DNA of 64,000 nucleotides. Origin: a virus. The notes below the pieces were generated by a model, which worked only from the letters and a program-made list of their open reading frames with translations, had not been told where the DNA came from and did no database searches. Positions 49,966 to 59,191 of this stretch are shown one piece after another; the stretch's first letter is position 1; every line of letters starts with the position of its first letter. Position numbers and translations under genes: made by a program. The DNA is taken from positions 1-64,000 of IMG/VR virus record IMGVR_UViG_3300008120_000061; one strand, given 5' to 3'.

Positions 49966-51642
49966 TTAGTCAATATTAAAGTCACTATTAAATACTGTTT
50001 TAATTTCCTGACCTAATTGCTCAAATACTGAATTCCAATCTCTTAATTGTTTTTGTCTAATATTAGTAATAGATGGATACCAAGGGCTATCTTTTCTATC
50101 TAATAGCCATCTCCAATCAGGAGAGAAGGCGTGAAGTACGAATGTCTTAAGATTGGCGCTTCCTGCTAAATGAGCTATCATAGAATCTACAGTGACTATT
50201 ATCTTACATCTTTTTAGCAATACTAGAGTATCATCTAAATAATTTAGCTTATCACTGTGATAGTCTACATTTGGCAGCTTATTTATGTTTTCATCTTTAT
50301 CTAACTGTAGATTTAAAAACTTTAAGTTACTATGTTTAGTAATAAACTGTTCTATTAGCTGGGTAGGCACAGATCTGTTTATATCATTATGATGCGCTTT
50401 AGATCCTTGCCATAGTATACCAATATCATAGGTAGGTATTAACATCATATCACTGCTAATTTTATGTTCCTTAAAATTAGGTACAGCAGGGATAGTGTCA
50501 AGATTAGTTCTAAAAATTCTAGGTAAACTCATAAAAGATACTTTATAGGCATACTTAGAATAATCATTCTTATGCCATCCTCTAACATACGAGTCAGATA
50601 CGTAATCTTTATAGTTATTATGTAGAAACTCTCTAAAAGATTTTGGTTCAGACGTAGAGTCTTCCCATTTTTCATATTGATTAGCGATAACTTCTATATC
50701 AATGTTTGATGCTCTAGAATGTACTAATGGTAAATATCTTGAGAACTGCAACAAGTCGCCTAGCCCTTGTTCTTGATACACTAACAGCTTCTTATCTTCC
50801 GGTAGCTTTTCACCATTCCAATTAGGTATATTATAGTTTTTTAGTCCTTGAAATTGCTTAGTATTTAGTCTAAACTCACAAAGTCTCCAACCTTTTTGAA
50901 AATCACCTTTTAGCAGTTGTAACATACCTTCTTGATATAGAGAATCCATCACTACTTCATAGTCTTCTGATTTTTGAGCTTTTTGTGCGGCAATTATTGC
51001 TTCGTCAATTTTCAGTAAACTAGAATAGGCAGAGGCTAAGTTTTTATTAATTAAGGGATCACCCAGGTCAAACTCTTCAGCAGCTACTAATAGTGATACT
51101 GCTTCTGAATAGTTATGAGTAGATAACAGACTAGCACCCCACCCTGTTAATATATCTATTAACATACGTATATGCTCTTCTGAACTATTAAATTCAGCTT
51201 TTAGTAAATTATACGCTTTAGAAAAGTTATCAGTTGCTTTAAGTTGCTTACTAATATTACCTTTATACTTTTTACTTAGTACTAGTGCATAAGTTAGATA
51301 GTTTTGAGGTTTCTTAGAATTAAGTAGTAACAGTTGTTCTGCACATTCTTCTGCCTTACTAAACTCTCCAATTTCTAAATAGCTAGAAGCTAACCCAGTT
51401 ATTGCATCTTCATTTAACGGGTTCTTAATTAGGGACTGCTCAAAGCAGCTTATAGCCTTTACATGATCGTTCATAGCTTGAGCTTTCCAGCCTTTTAAAA
51501 AGAAAGAAAAATAGTGAATGCCACTCAGTTTTCTCTTAGTTAAATTAATAGCTTTATCGAAGCAACCGGTAGTAGCTAGGTCAATTGCAGCATTGATAGT
51601 TTCTAGTTCTCTAGTATTTCGTAATTTTGTTTTCTGTACCAT
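49966..51642 (-). CDS. TPR-repeat protein with GT9-like glycosyltransferase domain
   Basis: 558 residues. Residues ~10-250 are tetratricopeptide repeats (FSFFLKGWKAQAMNDHVKAISCFEQSL, ITGLASSYLEIGEFSKAEECAEQLL). The rest is a GT-B glycosyltransferase: LLVYQEQGLGDLLQFSRYLPLV, then DIGILWQGSKAHHNDINRSV, VTVDSMIAHLAGSANLKTFVL and PDWRWLLDRKDSPWYPS. This TPR plus GT9-fold arrangement occurs in bacterial and phage protein or surface glycosyltransferases; the TPR part usually binds a protein acceptor. It overlaps the helicase gene by 40 nt. A heptose donor is possible given the ADP-heptose genes, but is not shown by the sequence. Confidence 0.8.
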   Translation of the reverse strand: MVQKTKLRNTRELETINAAIDLATTGCFDKAINLTKRKLSGIHYFSFFLKGWKAQAMNDHVKAISCFEQSLIKNPLNEDAITGLASSYLEIGEFSKAEECAEQLLLLNSKKPQNYLTYALVLSKKYKGNISKQLKATDNFSKAYNLLKAEFNSSEEHIRMLIDILTGWGASLLSTHNYSEAVSLLVAAEEFDLGDPLINKNLASAYSSLLKIDEAIIAAQKAQKSEDYEVVMDSLYQEGMLQLLKGDFQKGWRLCEFRLNTKQFQGLKNYNIPNWNGEKLPEDKKLLVYQEQGLGDLLQFSRYLPLVHSRASNIDIEVIANQYEKWEDSTSEPKSFREFLHNNYKDYVSDSYVRGWHKNDYSKYAYKVSFMSLPRIFRTNLDTIPAVPNFKEHKISSDMMLIPTYDIGILWQGSKAHHNDINRSVPTQLIEQFITKHSNLKFLNLQLDKDENINKLPNVDYHSDKLNYLDDTLVLLKRCKIIVTVDSMIAHLAGSANLKTFVLHAFSPDWRWLLDRKDSPWYPSITNIRQKQLRDWNSVFEQLGQEIKTVFNSDFNID

Positions 51643-52913
51643 TCTAATCTGCCCTGTTGCTGATTATATACTATAGGGCCTGTTAGCCAAAAGTCTATAA
51701 TTAATGGATCTTTTTTATCTGGATGCCTTCTTAGAATACGCCCAATTCTTTGTTCTAGCTTTGCATAGTTATTTCCAGGGCAAGTGAACATAAGAGTATC
51801 TAATCTATGGCAACTAATACCTTCATCAAATATTTTTGTAGATAGTATGGCAGAATACTTAGTTCCTGCATTTTTTAGTATATCTTCTCTTTGAGCGTTC
51901 TTAGTACTACCAACTAATAATACACTATTAGGAATTCTAGACTGCAAATCTTCTAACATTTCTATGCGCTCACTTAATATAAGAGGGCATCTACCATGCG
52001 CTATTTTATCTCTTGCTACTTGAGCTATTAAATCTAAATAAGAAGTAGTCTTTGCTAGTTTAGTTAGTTGCCTAGTCCAGTCTCTGTTTGGATTTATTAC
52101 TCTAAAAGGTACTTGAGTTTGTACTAATTGTACTGATGCTGATAGCTTATCTACATTCTCTGCAATTATTCTATTTGGTCCGAAAAAGTCCGGTAATATA
52201 ATATGTAAGCCGTCTTTTCTAGTAGGAGTAGCACTTAGTGCAATCTTTACACGAGCATTTACCCCGTTTACAGCTCTGCTAAATGTTTCTGCTGGACACA
52301 AATGAGCTTCATCTACAAACAACACTTCAAACTGATCTAATACTTTATCTAGTCTAGTAAGCAAAGACTTATATATTGCTATTGTTATAGGCTTTATTGA
52401 TTCTTTACCGTCACCTATAAAACCTACTTCATCAACGTCTATCAATTCTTTTATAGCATCTAACCATTGGTATGCTAATAGTTTAGTATGACATATTATA
52501 ATAGTAGGTTTTTTATAATTCCCAATAAGATAAGTTCCTAAATAAGTCTTACCCCAGCCACAATCAGCTTTAATTAATCCGCTGTAAAGCTTGTTATTTT
52601 GTAATAGCTTATCTGCAACAGATTGTTGCTCAGCTCTTAGCCCACCTTTAAATGACCAGCTCTGTTTATCCGTGTTAGCTCTTAGATCTTCTAACTCTAG
52701 TATCTCTAGCTTATGCCAAGATCCACTGGGAACGCTACACATTCCAGTTTCTTCATCATACTCTAATGTAGAATAAAAGGTATCACCTAAATTATAGTTA
52801 AATAATACATATCTAAAGTCTTGAAAAGGAATATCTAATATATCGTCTCTATTAAAGTATATCTTATCAGAAATTGTAGCTTTACGTATTTTATATTTTA
52901 TCTTACTGTTCAT
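51603..52913 (-). CDS. SF2 DNA helicase, UvsW/RAD25-like
   Basis: 436 residues. After ~90 residues of N-terminal domain: GLRAEQQSVADKLL (Q-motif-like), Walker A ADCGWGKTY (117-125), DEAH (201-204), SATPTRKDG (227-235), then the second RecA domain with LVGSTKNAQREDIL, FDEGISCHRLDTLMF and motif VI QRIGRILRR. T4 UvsW and the Rad25/XPB group share this set. It remodels forks and R-loops during recombination-dependent replication. It shares the last base with the next gene's region and has the recombination genes downstream. Confidence 0.9.
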   Translation of the reverse strand: MNSKIKYKIRKATISDKIYFNRDDILDIPFQDFRYVLFNYNLGDTFYSTLEYDEETGMCSVPSGSWHKLEILELEDLRANTDKQSWSFKGGLRAEQQSVADKLLQNNKLYSGLIKADCGWGKTYLGTYLIGNYKKPTIIICHTKLLAYQWLDAIKELIDVDEVGFIGDGKESIKPITIAIYKSLLTRLDKVLDQFEVLFVDEAHLCPAETFSRAVNGVNARVKIALSATPTRKDGLHIILPDFFGPNRIIAENVDKLSASVQLVQTQVPFRVINPNRDWTRQLTKLAKTTSYLDLIAQVARDKIAHGRCPLILSERIEMLEDLQSRIPNSVLLVGSTKNAQREDILKNAGTKYSAILSTKIFDEGISCHRLDTLMFTCPGNNYAKLEQRIGRILRRHPDKKDPLIIDFWLTGPIVYNQQQGRLEWYRKQNYEILEN

Positions 52914-53419
52914 TATATATTTATTTCAGTAACATCCATTTTAAATGGTGTTACTTTGTATATCACCCATACTTTATCAATTTTTACTATTGTTAAATGT
53001 TGATTTAGTAGTTCTTTGCTATCAATTAGTTTTATAGGTAGTTCGAACGGATAGCTAACCGTAGGAACCCATACTGCATTTTTACTTACTTTAATTATTG
53101 GTAAGCTTTTAGATATAAATTTTTGTTTCTTACTTACGTCATATATCTTAGCTTTTGAATCTATCAGCCATTTTACAGGCTTATTAATCACATGAGTTAG
53201 ATTTAGACAGGTAGCATCAAAATTTATTTCATCAGACTTTACAGATAGATAGCGTTCTAGTACAGTCTTATTTCTGTCAAATCTGTCTATTATGTACCAG
53301 TCGTGAAATTCTCTTTTTTGTATTTGTATTGTATCAGTACCTATTTTATAATCAAAAGGTACTGAATACAATGCAAAAGCAGGAAACTTTATTCCATAAA
53401 ATTTACTTAGGTAACTCAT
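52913..53419 (-). CDS. Hypothetical protein between Pol A and helicase
   Basis: 168 residues, strand-rich with many Lys, Ile and Val, no recognised motif. Segments such as REFHDWYIIDRFDRNKTVLERYL and LTIVKIDKVWVIYKVTPF suggest a compact alpha/beta or beta protein. It overlaps the end of the Pol A gene by 17 nt and the helicase start by 1 nt, so it is translated as part of the replication operon. A polymerase- or helicase-associated role is only suggested by position. Confidence 0.5.
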   Translation of the reverse strand: MSYLSKFYGIKFPAFALYSVPFDYKIGTDTIQIQKREFHDWYIIDRFDRNKTVLERYLSVKSDEINFDATCLNLTHVINKPVKWLIDSKAKIYDVSKKQKFISKSLPIIKVSKNAVWVPTVSYPFELPIKLIDSKELLNQHLTIVKIDKVWVIYKVTPFKMDVTEINI

Positions 53420-55649
53420 ATTTACTTAATTCACCCCAAGAAGGGCCAGCTTCCACGTCTACGACAATTGGGCATCCTGTAATAAATACACCTCTGTCTT
53501 TTTGTAGATTGGTTACTAGTGTCTTGGCATATAAAGGCAATAGCTCATTCTTAACTTCAGCAACTACTGAGTCATGCACAGTAGCAAAAAGCTTAATATC
53601 ATCTTGAAGTTTATTCTCTTTTACCCAGTTTACAGTGTCAATCAACCCATAAATGTTAATATCGCTGGCAACACTCTGAATTAAGAAGTTTAGACCGCTG
53701 CGAGCGGCGTGAGCGGCAACGCCTTTATTATCAGATCCTACTTCTGGAAGTCTACGCTTTCTGCCGAATGCGCTATAAATAAAGTAGTTTGTTTCAATTG
53801 TAGAAAGACATGCGTCAATCCACTTGCGAAGGCTACTAGCTTCTCTAAAATACTTCTTAATAAAGTCTTTGGCTTCTTCCATAGTGATATTAGCAGTTTC
53901 ACTAATTTTAGAAGGACCAGCACCATACAAAATACCGAATGTAATAGCTTTAGAATACTGTCTCAAATCTGGATACAGATCTTTTACTTCGCCTACCGCA
54001 CAATCTAGCTTAAACATATTTTTAGCTACATAAGAGTGGAAGTCTAGTTTTTGAATAAAAGCCTGTTGTAGAAACTTATCGTTAGACAGTGCAGCTGCAA
54101 CATACACTTCGGCAGTACCTAAGTCGGCTTGAACAATACTATATCCTTCTCTAGCCTTAAAGATCTTTTTGATACCAGCATCTTTATCTCTAGGAAGATT
54201 CTGATAGTTAAGAACACCACTAGAACTTAAACGTCCAGAAGTAGTACCAGTAAGGTTAAAGCTCGAACGTAGACGAGAGTCGTTGTCCACTCCATCTTTA
54301 ATGTTTTTTAGATAGGTTTGACTTAGTTTAACTTTTTTACGAAGATCTAGAATTGCATCAGTAATAGGATGTTTAAGTTGTTCAAGTACTTCTGCGTCAG
54401 TACTAAAAGCACCTGTATCAGTCTTCTTAATAGGCTTTAGTTTTAGAATATCGAACAGCACTTGTCTGAGGTGGTACACACTATTAGGATTAAAAGTTTT
54501 ACCAGTAATCTCTTCAAACTCTTGAATAGCAGGATCAAATGCTAATTCATTCATAGTCTCTTCAATATCAATTCTATAATCTTGAATAAGATCGTCTAGA
54601 ATATCAATGCTAATAGGGCCACCATTCGACTCTAAGTGAATGATAGACATGATAGCAGGTTTCAGAAGATCATTATACAACGTAACAAAATTAGGATTCT
54701 TATCAATTATAGGCTTGAACTTTTTATATAGCTGCATAGTACCATCACCATCCTTACAGCCATAAGGTGCAAGAATTTCTGGCGGTAACATGCCATAGTT
54801 AAAATCTTCTAGTTTAACTTTGTGCTGTCTAGCCCAAGCTTTCTTATAATCATCTAGCTCTTTTTCATAGTCGCCTAGATCAGTATATTTCATAGCAAGT
54901 TGCTTAAGACCGTGAGTACCTACACTTTCGTCTAAGCAGTAATGCATTAACATGGTGTCTTCGAAGTCTGGAAACTCAAAACCATATTCATACCCAATAA
55001 ATTGAATATCGAACTTTGCGTTGTGAAAAACACACTTAGTGGTTTTGAAAAGTTCTTCAAACTCATCATAGTAATGCTCAATAATATGGGCGTCAGCATA
55101 TACGCCTTCATGAGGCGCTGTACTAAATACAAATCCTAGAATATTACCCTTTCTAGGGGATAGACTAGATGTTTCAGTATCGACAGAGATAACATCTGCT
55201 TGTTGTAGCTTTTTTAAGTAGGGCAGAAAATCTATTTCGTCTGTATAATGAGTATAAGACTTATTATGCACTAAAGGTTGCTCACCAGAAACAATACTGT
55301 TGAGCTTAGCAAAAGCTTTCTTAATATCATCCGCATACTGTGGCTTAATAAATACCATTCCAGGATCTAGAATAGGAATAAACTTTTCATTAAGTACGTG
55401 ACCATTATATTTCATAATACCTGTGACACCACAAGCATACTTTAGAGAGTCTCCGCCTACAGGGCAAATAATATCATACTGCTCAAAAATAGACATATCT
55501 AAATCTACGTCTTTTTTGAGAATTTTTTCTTTGGGTTCCGAACTTAGATAAACAACGTCAAATTTAATTTTATTGTTATATTCTTTTAAAACAGTTGGTA
55601 CAGCATTTTTTAATGGGGAAGGTAAGACTAGTAGAAATTTGTGTGTCAT
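53403..55649 (-). CDS. DNA polymerase A family with 3'-5' exonuclease and UDG-like N-terminal domain
   Basis: 748 residues. Residues 1-~115 resemble an inactive uracil-DNA-glycosylase-like fold (ICPVGGDSLKYACGV ... FIPILDPGMVFI). Exonuclease: D157/E159 (VDTET), FHNAKFD (208-214), YGCKDGDG (296-303). Polymerase: TGRLSSS and YQNLPRD (471-487), motif A ADLGTAE (508-514), motif B R563...K567...F571...Y575G (KAITFGILYG), motif C VHDS (691-694). F571 matches E. coli Phe762. There is no 5'-3' exonuclease; the FEN at 41354-42211 supplies it. Motif C is HDS instead of HDE. It is the main replicative polymerase and has its own promoter. Confidence 0.95.
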   Translation of the reverse strand: MTHKFLLVLPSPLKNAVPTVLKEYNNKIKFDVVYLSSEPKEKILKKDVDLDMSIFEQYDIICPVGGDSLKYACGVTGIMKYNGHVLNEKFIPILDPGMVFIKPQYADDIKKAFAKLNSIVSGEQPLVHNKSYTHYTDEIDFLPYLKKLQQADVISVDTETSSLSPRKGNILGFVFSTAPHEGVYADAHIIEHYYDEFEELFKTTKCVFHNAKFDIQFIGYEYGFEFPDFEDTMLMHYCLDESVGTHGLKQLAMKYTDLGDYEKELDDYKKAWARQHKVKLEDFNYGMLPPEILAPYGCKDGDGTMQLYKKFKPIIDKNPNFVTLYNDLLKPAIMSIIHLESNGGPISIDILDDLIQDYRIDIEETMNELAFDPAIQEFEEITGKTFNPNSVYHLRQVLFDILKLKPIKKTDTGAFSTDAEVLEQLKHPITDAILDLRKKVKLSQTYLKNIKDGVDNDSRLRSSFNLTGTTSGRLSSSGVLNYQNLPRDKDAGIKKIFKAREGYSIVQADLGTAEVYVAAALSNDKFLQQAFIQKLDFHSYVAKNMFKLDCAVGEVKDLYPDLRQYSKAITFGILYGAGPSKISETANITMEEAKDFIKKYFREASSLRKWIDACLSTIETNYFIYSAFGRKRRLPEVGSDNKGVAAHAARSGLNFLIQSVASDINIYGLIDTVNWVKENKLQDDIKLFATVHDSVVAEVKNELLPLYAKTLVTNLQKDRGVFITGCPIVVDVEAGPSWGELSKYELPK

Positions 55650-55684
55650 GAGTTCTCTTTGTGGTTATGTGTAACATATTAGTT

Positions 55685-55713
55685 ATAATATTACAGATTT
55701 AAGCATTCGTCAA
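55685..55713 (-). promoter_or_regulatory. Sigma70-type promoter ahead of DNA polymerase
   Basis: Minus strand TTGACG (55713-55708), 17-bp spacer, TATTAT (55690-55685). The -35 overlaps the last codons of the primase gene. The RNA would start near 55678, 29 nt before the Pol A ATG. Confidence 0.72.
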
Positions 55714-56601
55714 ATATAAATTATCTTCAATATTGCCTAAAAAGTGTTCAGCTATTTCTTTATTGAAACTACCTGGATCTAAACCATCAGTAAGAACAAT
55801 ATTATTGGTTTCTATATTTCTTTGTTCTAGTAGCTTTTCAATCTTAGCTGCCGCTTGTTTACCCGCAGAGTCGCCATCCATTAGTATGGTGACTTTTCTA
55901 CATCCATATTCATCTAGTAGTTTAGCCTTTTGAGCTGTAAAGTTTTGGGTGCCAAAGATACATAGGCTATTTGTATATCCTAAATCATGCAGTTTTAGCA
56001 CATCAAATAATCCTTCTACTAAGATTACATGTGAGAAGTCCGCTATTCTATCTAAGGGAAATAGAATATCACTCACAGATACTCCGGCTGGTTTTCTTAA
56101 ATATTTAGGCATACTAATAGAGCTGCTAAGAACTTTGTATCTGCCTTCTATGAATTTTAGTTTTTTGTGTTGATATATAGGTATGCAAGCATAATCACTC
56201 AACCCATTAGAGTCTGTGAAGAAAGCTCCAAAGTCTTTTAGAGTTTTTGCTCTAATACCTTTAAAATCATGACTCAAAGCAATTGTTGGCTCAGGCAGCC
56301 TAACCTCTCCTTGATATCTGATGTTATCTAGTTTATTCTTTAGCTTTTTTATTTTAAAAGACATTTTAGATGCAATTTGAAATGTGCTTTTAATTCCTAG
56401 CCCTTCCAAGAATTGTTGAGTATTTCCTCTATGTCCACATGCAAAGCAATGAAATACATTCTTTTCTAGATTTAGAGAAAGACTAGGATTAGAATCGACG
56501 TGCAAACCACTAAAACATCTTACAGTTAGTTCAGTAGGCTTATTAGGATTAACAACATAATCAATGCTGTTATCCTTTAGCACGTCTTCCATATTATCCA
56601 T
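55699..56601 (-). CDS. DnaG-type primase (zinc finger plus TOPRIM)
   Basis: 300 residues. The N-terminal zinc-binding domain has C29 and H34 (CFSGLH) and C52/C55 (FHCFACG), a CHC2-like arrangement. A basic, helix-rich linker follows. The TOPRIM core is VILVEGLFD (192-200, E196) and LMDGDSAGKQ (240-249, D242/D244). It makes RNA primers for lagging-strand synthesis. It is shorter than E. coli DnaG and lacks the C-terminal helicase-binding domain. It overlaps the cupin gene by 8 nt and is followed by the polymerase. Confidence 0.9.
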   Translation of the reverse strand: MDNMEDVLKDNSIDYVVNPNKPTELTVRCFSGLHVDSNPSLSLNLEKNVFHCFACGHRGNTQQFLEGLGIKSTFQIASKMSFKIKKLKNKLDNIRYQGEVRLPEPTIALSHDFKGIRAKTLKDFGAFFTDSNGLSDYACIPIYQHKKLKFIEGRYKVLSSSISMPKYLRKPAGVSVSDILFPLDRIADFSHVILVEGLFDVLKLHDLGYTNSLCIFGTQNFTAQKAKLLDEYGCRKVTILMDGDSAGKQAAAKIEKLLEQRNIETNNIVLTDGLDPGSFNKEIAEHFLGNIEDNLYLTNA

Positions 56602-56971
56602 TCTGATTATCTCCAGGCATCACTCTAAAGTTATCTTCTGCTGAATCTGCAGTACTAACTTCAATAATCTCACTATCATCTTCTAAAGCTATTAGCTGAT
56701 GCACTTGTAGAGGCATAATTCTGATAGAATCTCCAGTGCGAAGAGTCTGCTCAATGATACTGCCATTTTCAGTATTAATAAGTTTTAATGTGAATAATCC
56801 TTTTTGCACATACCATGTTTCATCTTTTTTATGGTGAAAGTGCATTGAAAACTTATTCCCAACTTTGTTAAAGTGAAGTATCTTTCCACAATATAAATCA
56901 TTAGTGGCAAAGATATACTCATACCCCCATCCCTTAGGAATATGACCGCTAAACCTCGTTACGCTTGACAT
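56594..56971 (-). CDS. Cupin, mannose-6-phosphate-isomerase/GMP-like sugar cupin
   Basis: 125 residues, a single cupin. KGWGYEYIFATNDLYCGKIL, then SMHFHHKKDETWYVQKG with HxHH...E metal ligands, TLRTGDSIRIMPLQVHQL with the late His, and a strand EIIEVST. This resembles the C-terminal domain of type II phosphomannose isomerases and related sugar-phosphate cupins. It is translated between the heptose kinase (23-nt overlap) and primase genes. A sugar-phosphate isomerase step connected with the heptose pathway is plausible, but known sedoheptulose-7-phosphate isomerase (GmhA) is a different fold. Confidence 0.68.
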   Translation of the reverse strand: MSSVTRFSGHIPKGWGYEYIFATNDLYCGKILHFNKVGNKFSMHFHHKKDETWYVQKGLFTLKLINTENGSIIEQTLRTGDSIRIMPLQVHQLIALEDDSEIIEVSTADSAEDNFRVMPGDNQNG

Positions 56972-57818
56972 AAGCTGTTCCTTTCTTTGTTACAGCTATT
57001 GCAGATACTTTAGTAGCAAATTCAATAGCTTTGTTTATCGTATTATTTTCATATAAAGAAGATGCCAGTGCTGCTAGAAAACTATCTCCAGCTCCCGTAA
57101 CATCTATTGCTTTAACAGAAAATGCAGAATACTCTTTATATAATCCTTTTTTAGTGGCAGTTACGCAACCCTCAGATCCTTTAGTTACTATGAGATTATC
57201 TACATTTAGTGCCTTTGCTGACTCTATTAGTAATTCTCTTGTAATAGTTGTTTCATTTGTCCAATCTAAAAATTCTTTTAAATTAGGTTTAAGTACGAAT
57301 GTATTTTTATATTTATCTAGATCTTTCTTAGGGTCTACTAATACTGGAATCTTTAATTCTACAGCAGCTTTAATAATACCATTAGGATTTATAATACTAC
57401 CCTTATTATAATCGCTTAGAACTATTATACTAGGTCTATTTTCTAGTACTTTATTAGCTAGTTGATTAGTATCACATTTTATGCTATCATCATAGTCTAT
57501 TCTAGATATATAAGCTCCATTACTATACAGTCTTACTTTAGTAATATCACTATCTGCATAATTTACTACGCTATCATAAGTTAACTGTTCTTCTTCTAAT
57601 AGCTTTGCTAAGATAGATTTATTACTAGTAAGGGCAGTAAATAGTTTTACCGGACTTCCTAAGTATTTTATGTTTAAAGCTGTATTACCAGCTCCACCTA
57701 GTTTATTTATAGTTTCATATACACTAACTACCGGGGCAGTATCGCACTCAGGAGACATACGAACACTGCTACCCAGCAGATATTTATCTAACATAATATC
57801 TCCAATAACTGCTATCAC
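56949..57818 (-). CDS. hldA: D-glycero-beta-D-manno-heptose-7-phosphate kinase (HldA / HldE N-domain-like)
   Basis: 289 residues, PfkB/ribokinase family. The start VIGDIMLDKYLLGSSVRMSPE and the GGAGN (41-45) segment are close to HldE kinase domains. VLSDYNKG, VDPKKD, LKPNLKEF and the anion-hole/catalytic DVTGAGDSF (239-247, D245) complete it. It phosphorylates heptose 7-phosphate to heptose 1,7-bisphosphate. The matching adenylyltransferase is at 2016-2432 and the epimerase at 1139-1888; the phosphatase and isomerase were not found. It is embedded between helicase (ATGA overlap) and primase genes, so it is expressed with replication genes. Confidence 0.87.
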   Translation of the reverse strand: MIAVIGDIMLDKYLLGSSVRMSPECDTAPVVSVYETINKLGGAGNTALNIKYLGSPVKLFTALTSNKSILAKLLEEEQLTYDSVVNYADSDITKVRLYSNGAYISRIDYDDSIKCDTNQLANKVLENRPSIIVLSDYNKGSIINPNGIIKAAVELKIPVLVDPKKDLDKYKNTFVLKPNLKEFLDWTNETTITRELLIESAKALNVDNLIVTKGSEGCVTATKKGLYKEYSAFSVKAIDVTGAGDSFLAALASSLYENNTINKAIEFATKVSAIAVTKKGTAYVKRNEV

Positions 57819-59191
57819 CCTAGATCACCTGCAAATTCTTTCTCATCATTTCCATATTTATTTAGTATCTTACCTTCTATAACTTTACTGCTTTCAGGTA
57901 CGATTTTTAGACATTCCCAATCCATGTGTACATTAAACTTCATGGATTTACCGTTACGAATCTTAGTAATTTCAAAAGGTAGAATACTTGGATCTTCGTT
58001 TAAATCTGCTGGCGTAAATCTAAAGCTGCGATCCGCAGAGTCAAGAACCCCTTTAGCAAATCTAGCTTCACCGCTAGCATCAATCTGATACGGAGAAACC
58101 ATCATAACTTTATACTTACGGCTAAGAGTTTTTAACTGGTCAGCAATGGCGATCTGGGATTTCCAATCCATTCTATCTTCTACTTTAACAATGTTAAGAT
58201 AGTCGATTACGCACATTTTTACATCATACTTTTTAGTCATAAGATTTAGATAGTGGTCAATCTTAGCTAAAGATAGATTAACATCATCTACAATATGGAA
58301 ACGCTTATCTTTAAACTTAGCTTTACCAGTTTTCAGCCCATAGTCAAACTCTTTTAGATTACCAGTTTTTAACAGATTAGCATACAGATCAGAAGCTTCT
58401 TCTGTAGCCTCATAGAATGTATCTAGTTTAGTTTTAGCTAACAACAGCTTATCAGTATTTGTTAGCTCGTTTTTAATGAATTTCATAAACGACACACCAG
58501 ACAGCATACTCATTAGTCGATAGTACACTTCAACATAACGCATCTCAATACTCATAAAGAGTACTGAGTTATTATTGCTTTCAAACTGATGTTTAGCTGT
58601 ATTGAGTGTGATAATAGACTTACCACTACCCCTACGACCTCCAAACATTATAAGCTCTTCTAAACCAAATCCACCGTTAGTAGCGTCGTACTCAGTAGAC
58701 AAGCCACTTGAATACATAATAAATTGTTCTTCACCTAAGAAAGAATCAATTGTTGCAACGTCAAATAGTTCCTCGCCTTCTGGCAGGAACTTATGTAGTT
58801 CTAGAATATGATTTTGTATACTATCAATTATTTCAATACGTTCTAGGTGTTCGAGCTGATCCATAAACTTATCTAGCCAGTTTATAGTTTCTTCCCTAAT
58901 AAAATAGTCTTGTAATTGGTCTGCAATAAATTGACTAGATAGATACTGTTCTTCAGGAGTATCTACATAGATCTGAGAAGATAAGTAGTCTTTAATATTC
59001 TCAATCTTCTGAGACTCGTAAAACTCTTGCATAGTGGGTATGCGCATATTCTTTTCGTAAAATTTAACAATCTTACGAAATATGATTAGATTAGTGTCGT
59101 TAAAAAACTTACTAACTAGCTTGTTATAAAAATCTGTACTCTGCGTAGACAATAACCTACGCAGAGCAATTTTTTGTATATCTACAGTCAT
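57815..59191 (-). CDS. Replicative DNA helicase, DnaB family
   Basis: 458 residues. Residues 1-~150 are a helical N-terminal domain (IPTMQEFYESQKI, QYLSSQFIADQLQDYF). The RecA-like motor has Walker A GGRRGSGKS (184-192), SVLFMSIEMRYVEVYYRLMSML, Walker B VKMCVIDYLNIV, the sensor MMVSPYQID and an Arg-rich loop FEITKIRNGK. It unwinds DNA at the phage fork. No helicase loader is recognised, so it may self-load or use the small DNA-binding proteins nearby. The stop overlaps the heptose kinase start (ATGA). Confidence 0.92.
   Translation of the reverse strand: MTVDIQKIALRRLLSTQSTDFYNKLVSKFFNDTNLIIFRKIVKFYEKNMRIPTMQEFYESQKIENIKDYLSSQIYVDTPEEQYLSSQFIADQLQDYFIREETINWLDKFMDQLEHLERIEIIDSIQNHILELHKFLPEGEELFDVATIDSFLGEEQFIMYSSGLSTEYDATNGGFGLEELIMFGGRRGSGKSIITLNTAKHQFESNNNSVLFMSIEMRYVEVYYRLMSMLSGVSFMKFIKNELTNTDKLLLAKTKLDTFYEATEEASDLYANLLKTGNLKEFDYGLKTGKAKFKDKRFHIVDDVNLSLAKIDHYLNLMTKKYDVKMCVIDYLNIVKVEDRMDWKSQIAIADQLKTLSRKYKVMMVSPYQIDASGEARFAKGVLDSADRSFRFTPADLNEDPSILPFEITKIRNGKSMKFNVHMDWECLKIVPESSKVIEGKILNKYGNDEKEFAGDLG

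Noticed and set aside
53709-54008. Plus-strand open frames opposite the Pol A gene
   Set aside because: Antisense shadows; all recognised polymerase motifs are on the minus strand.
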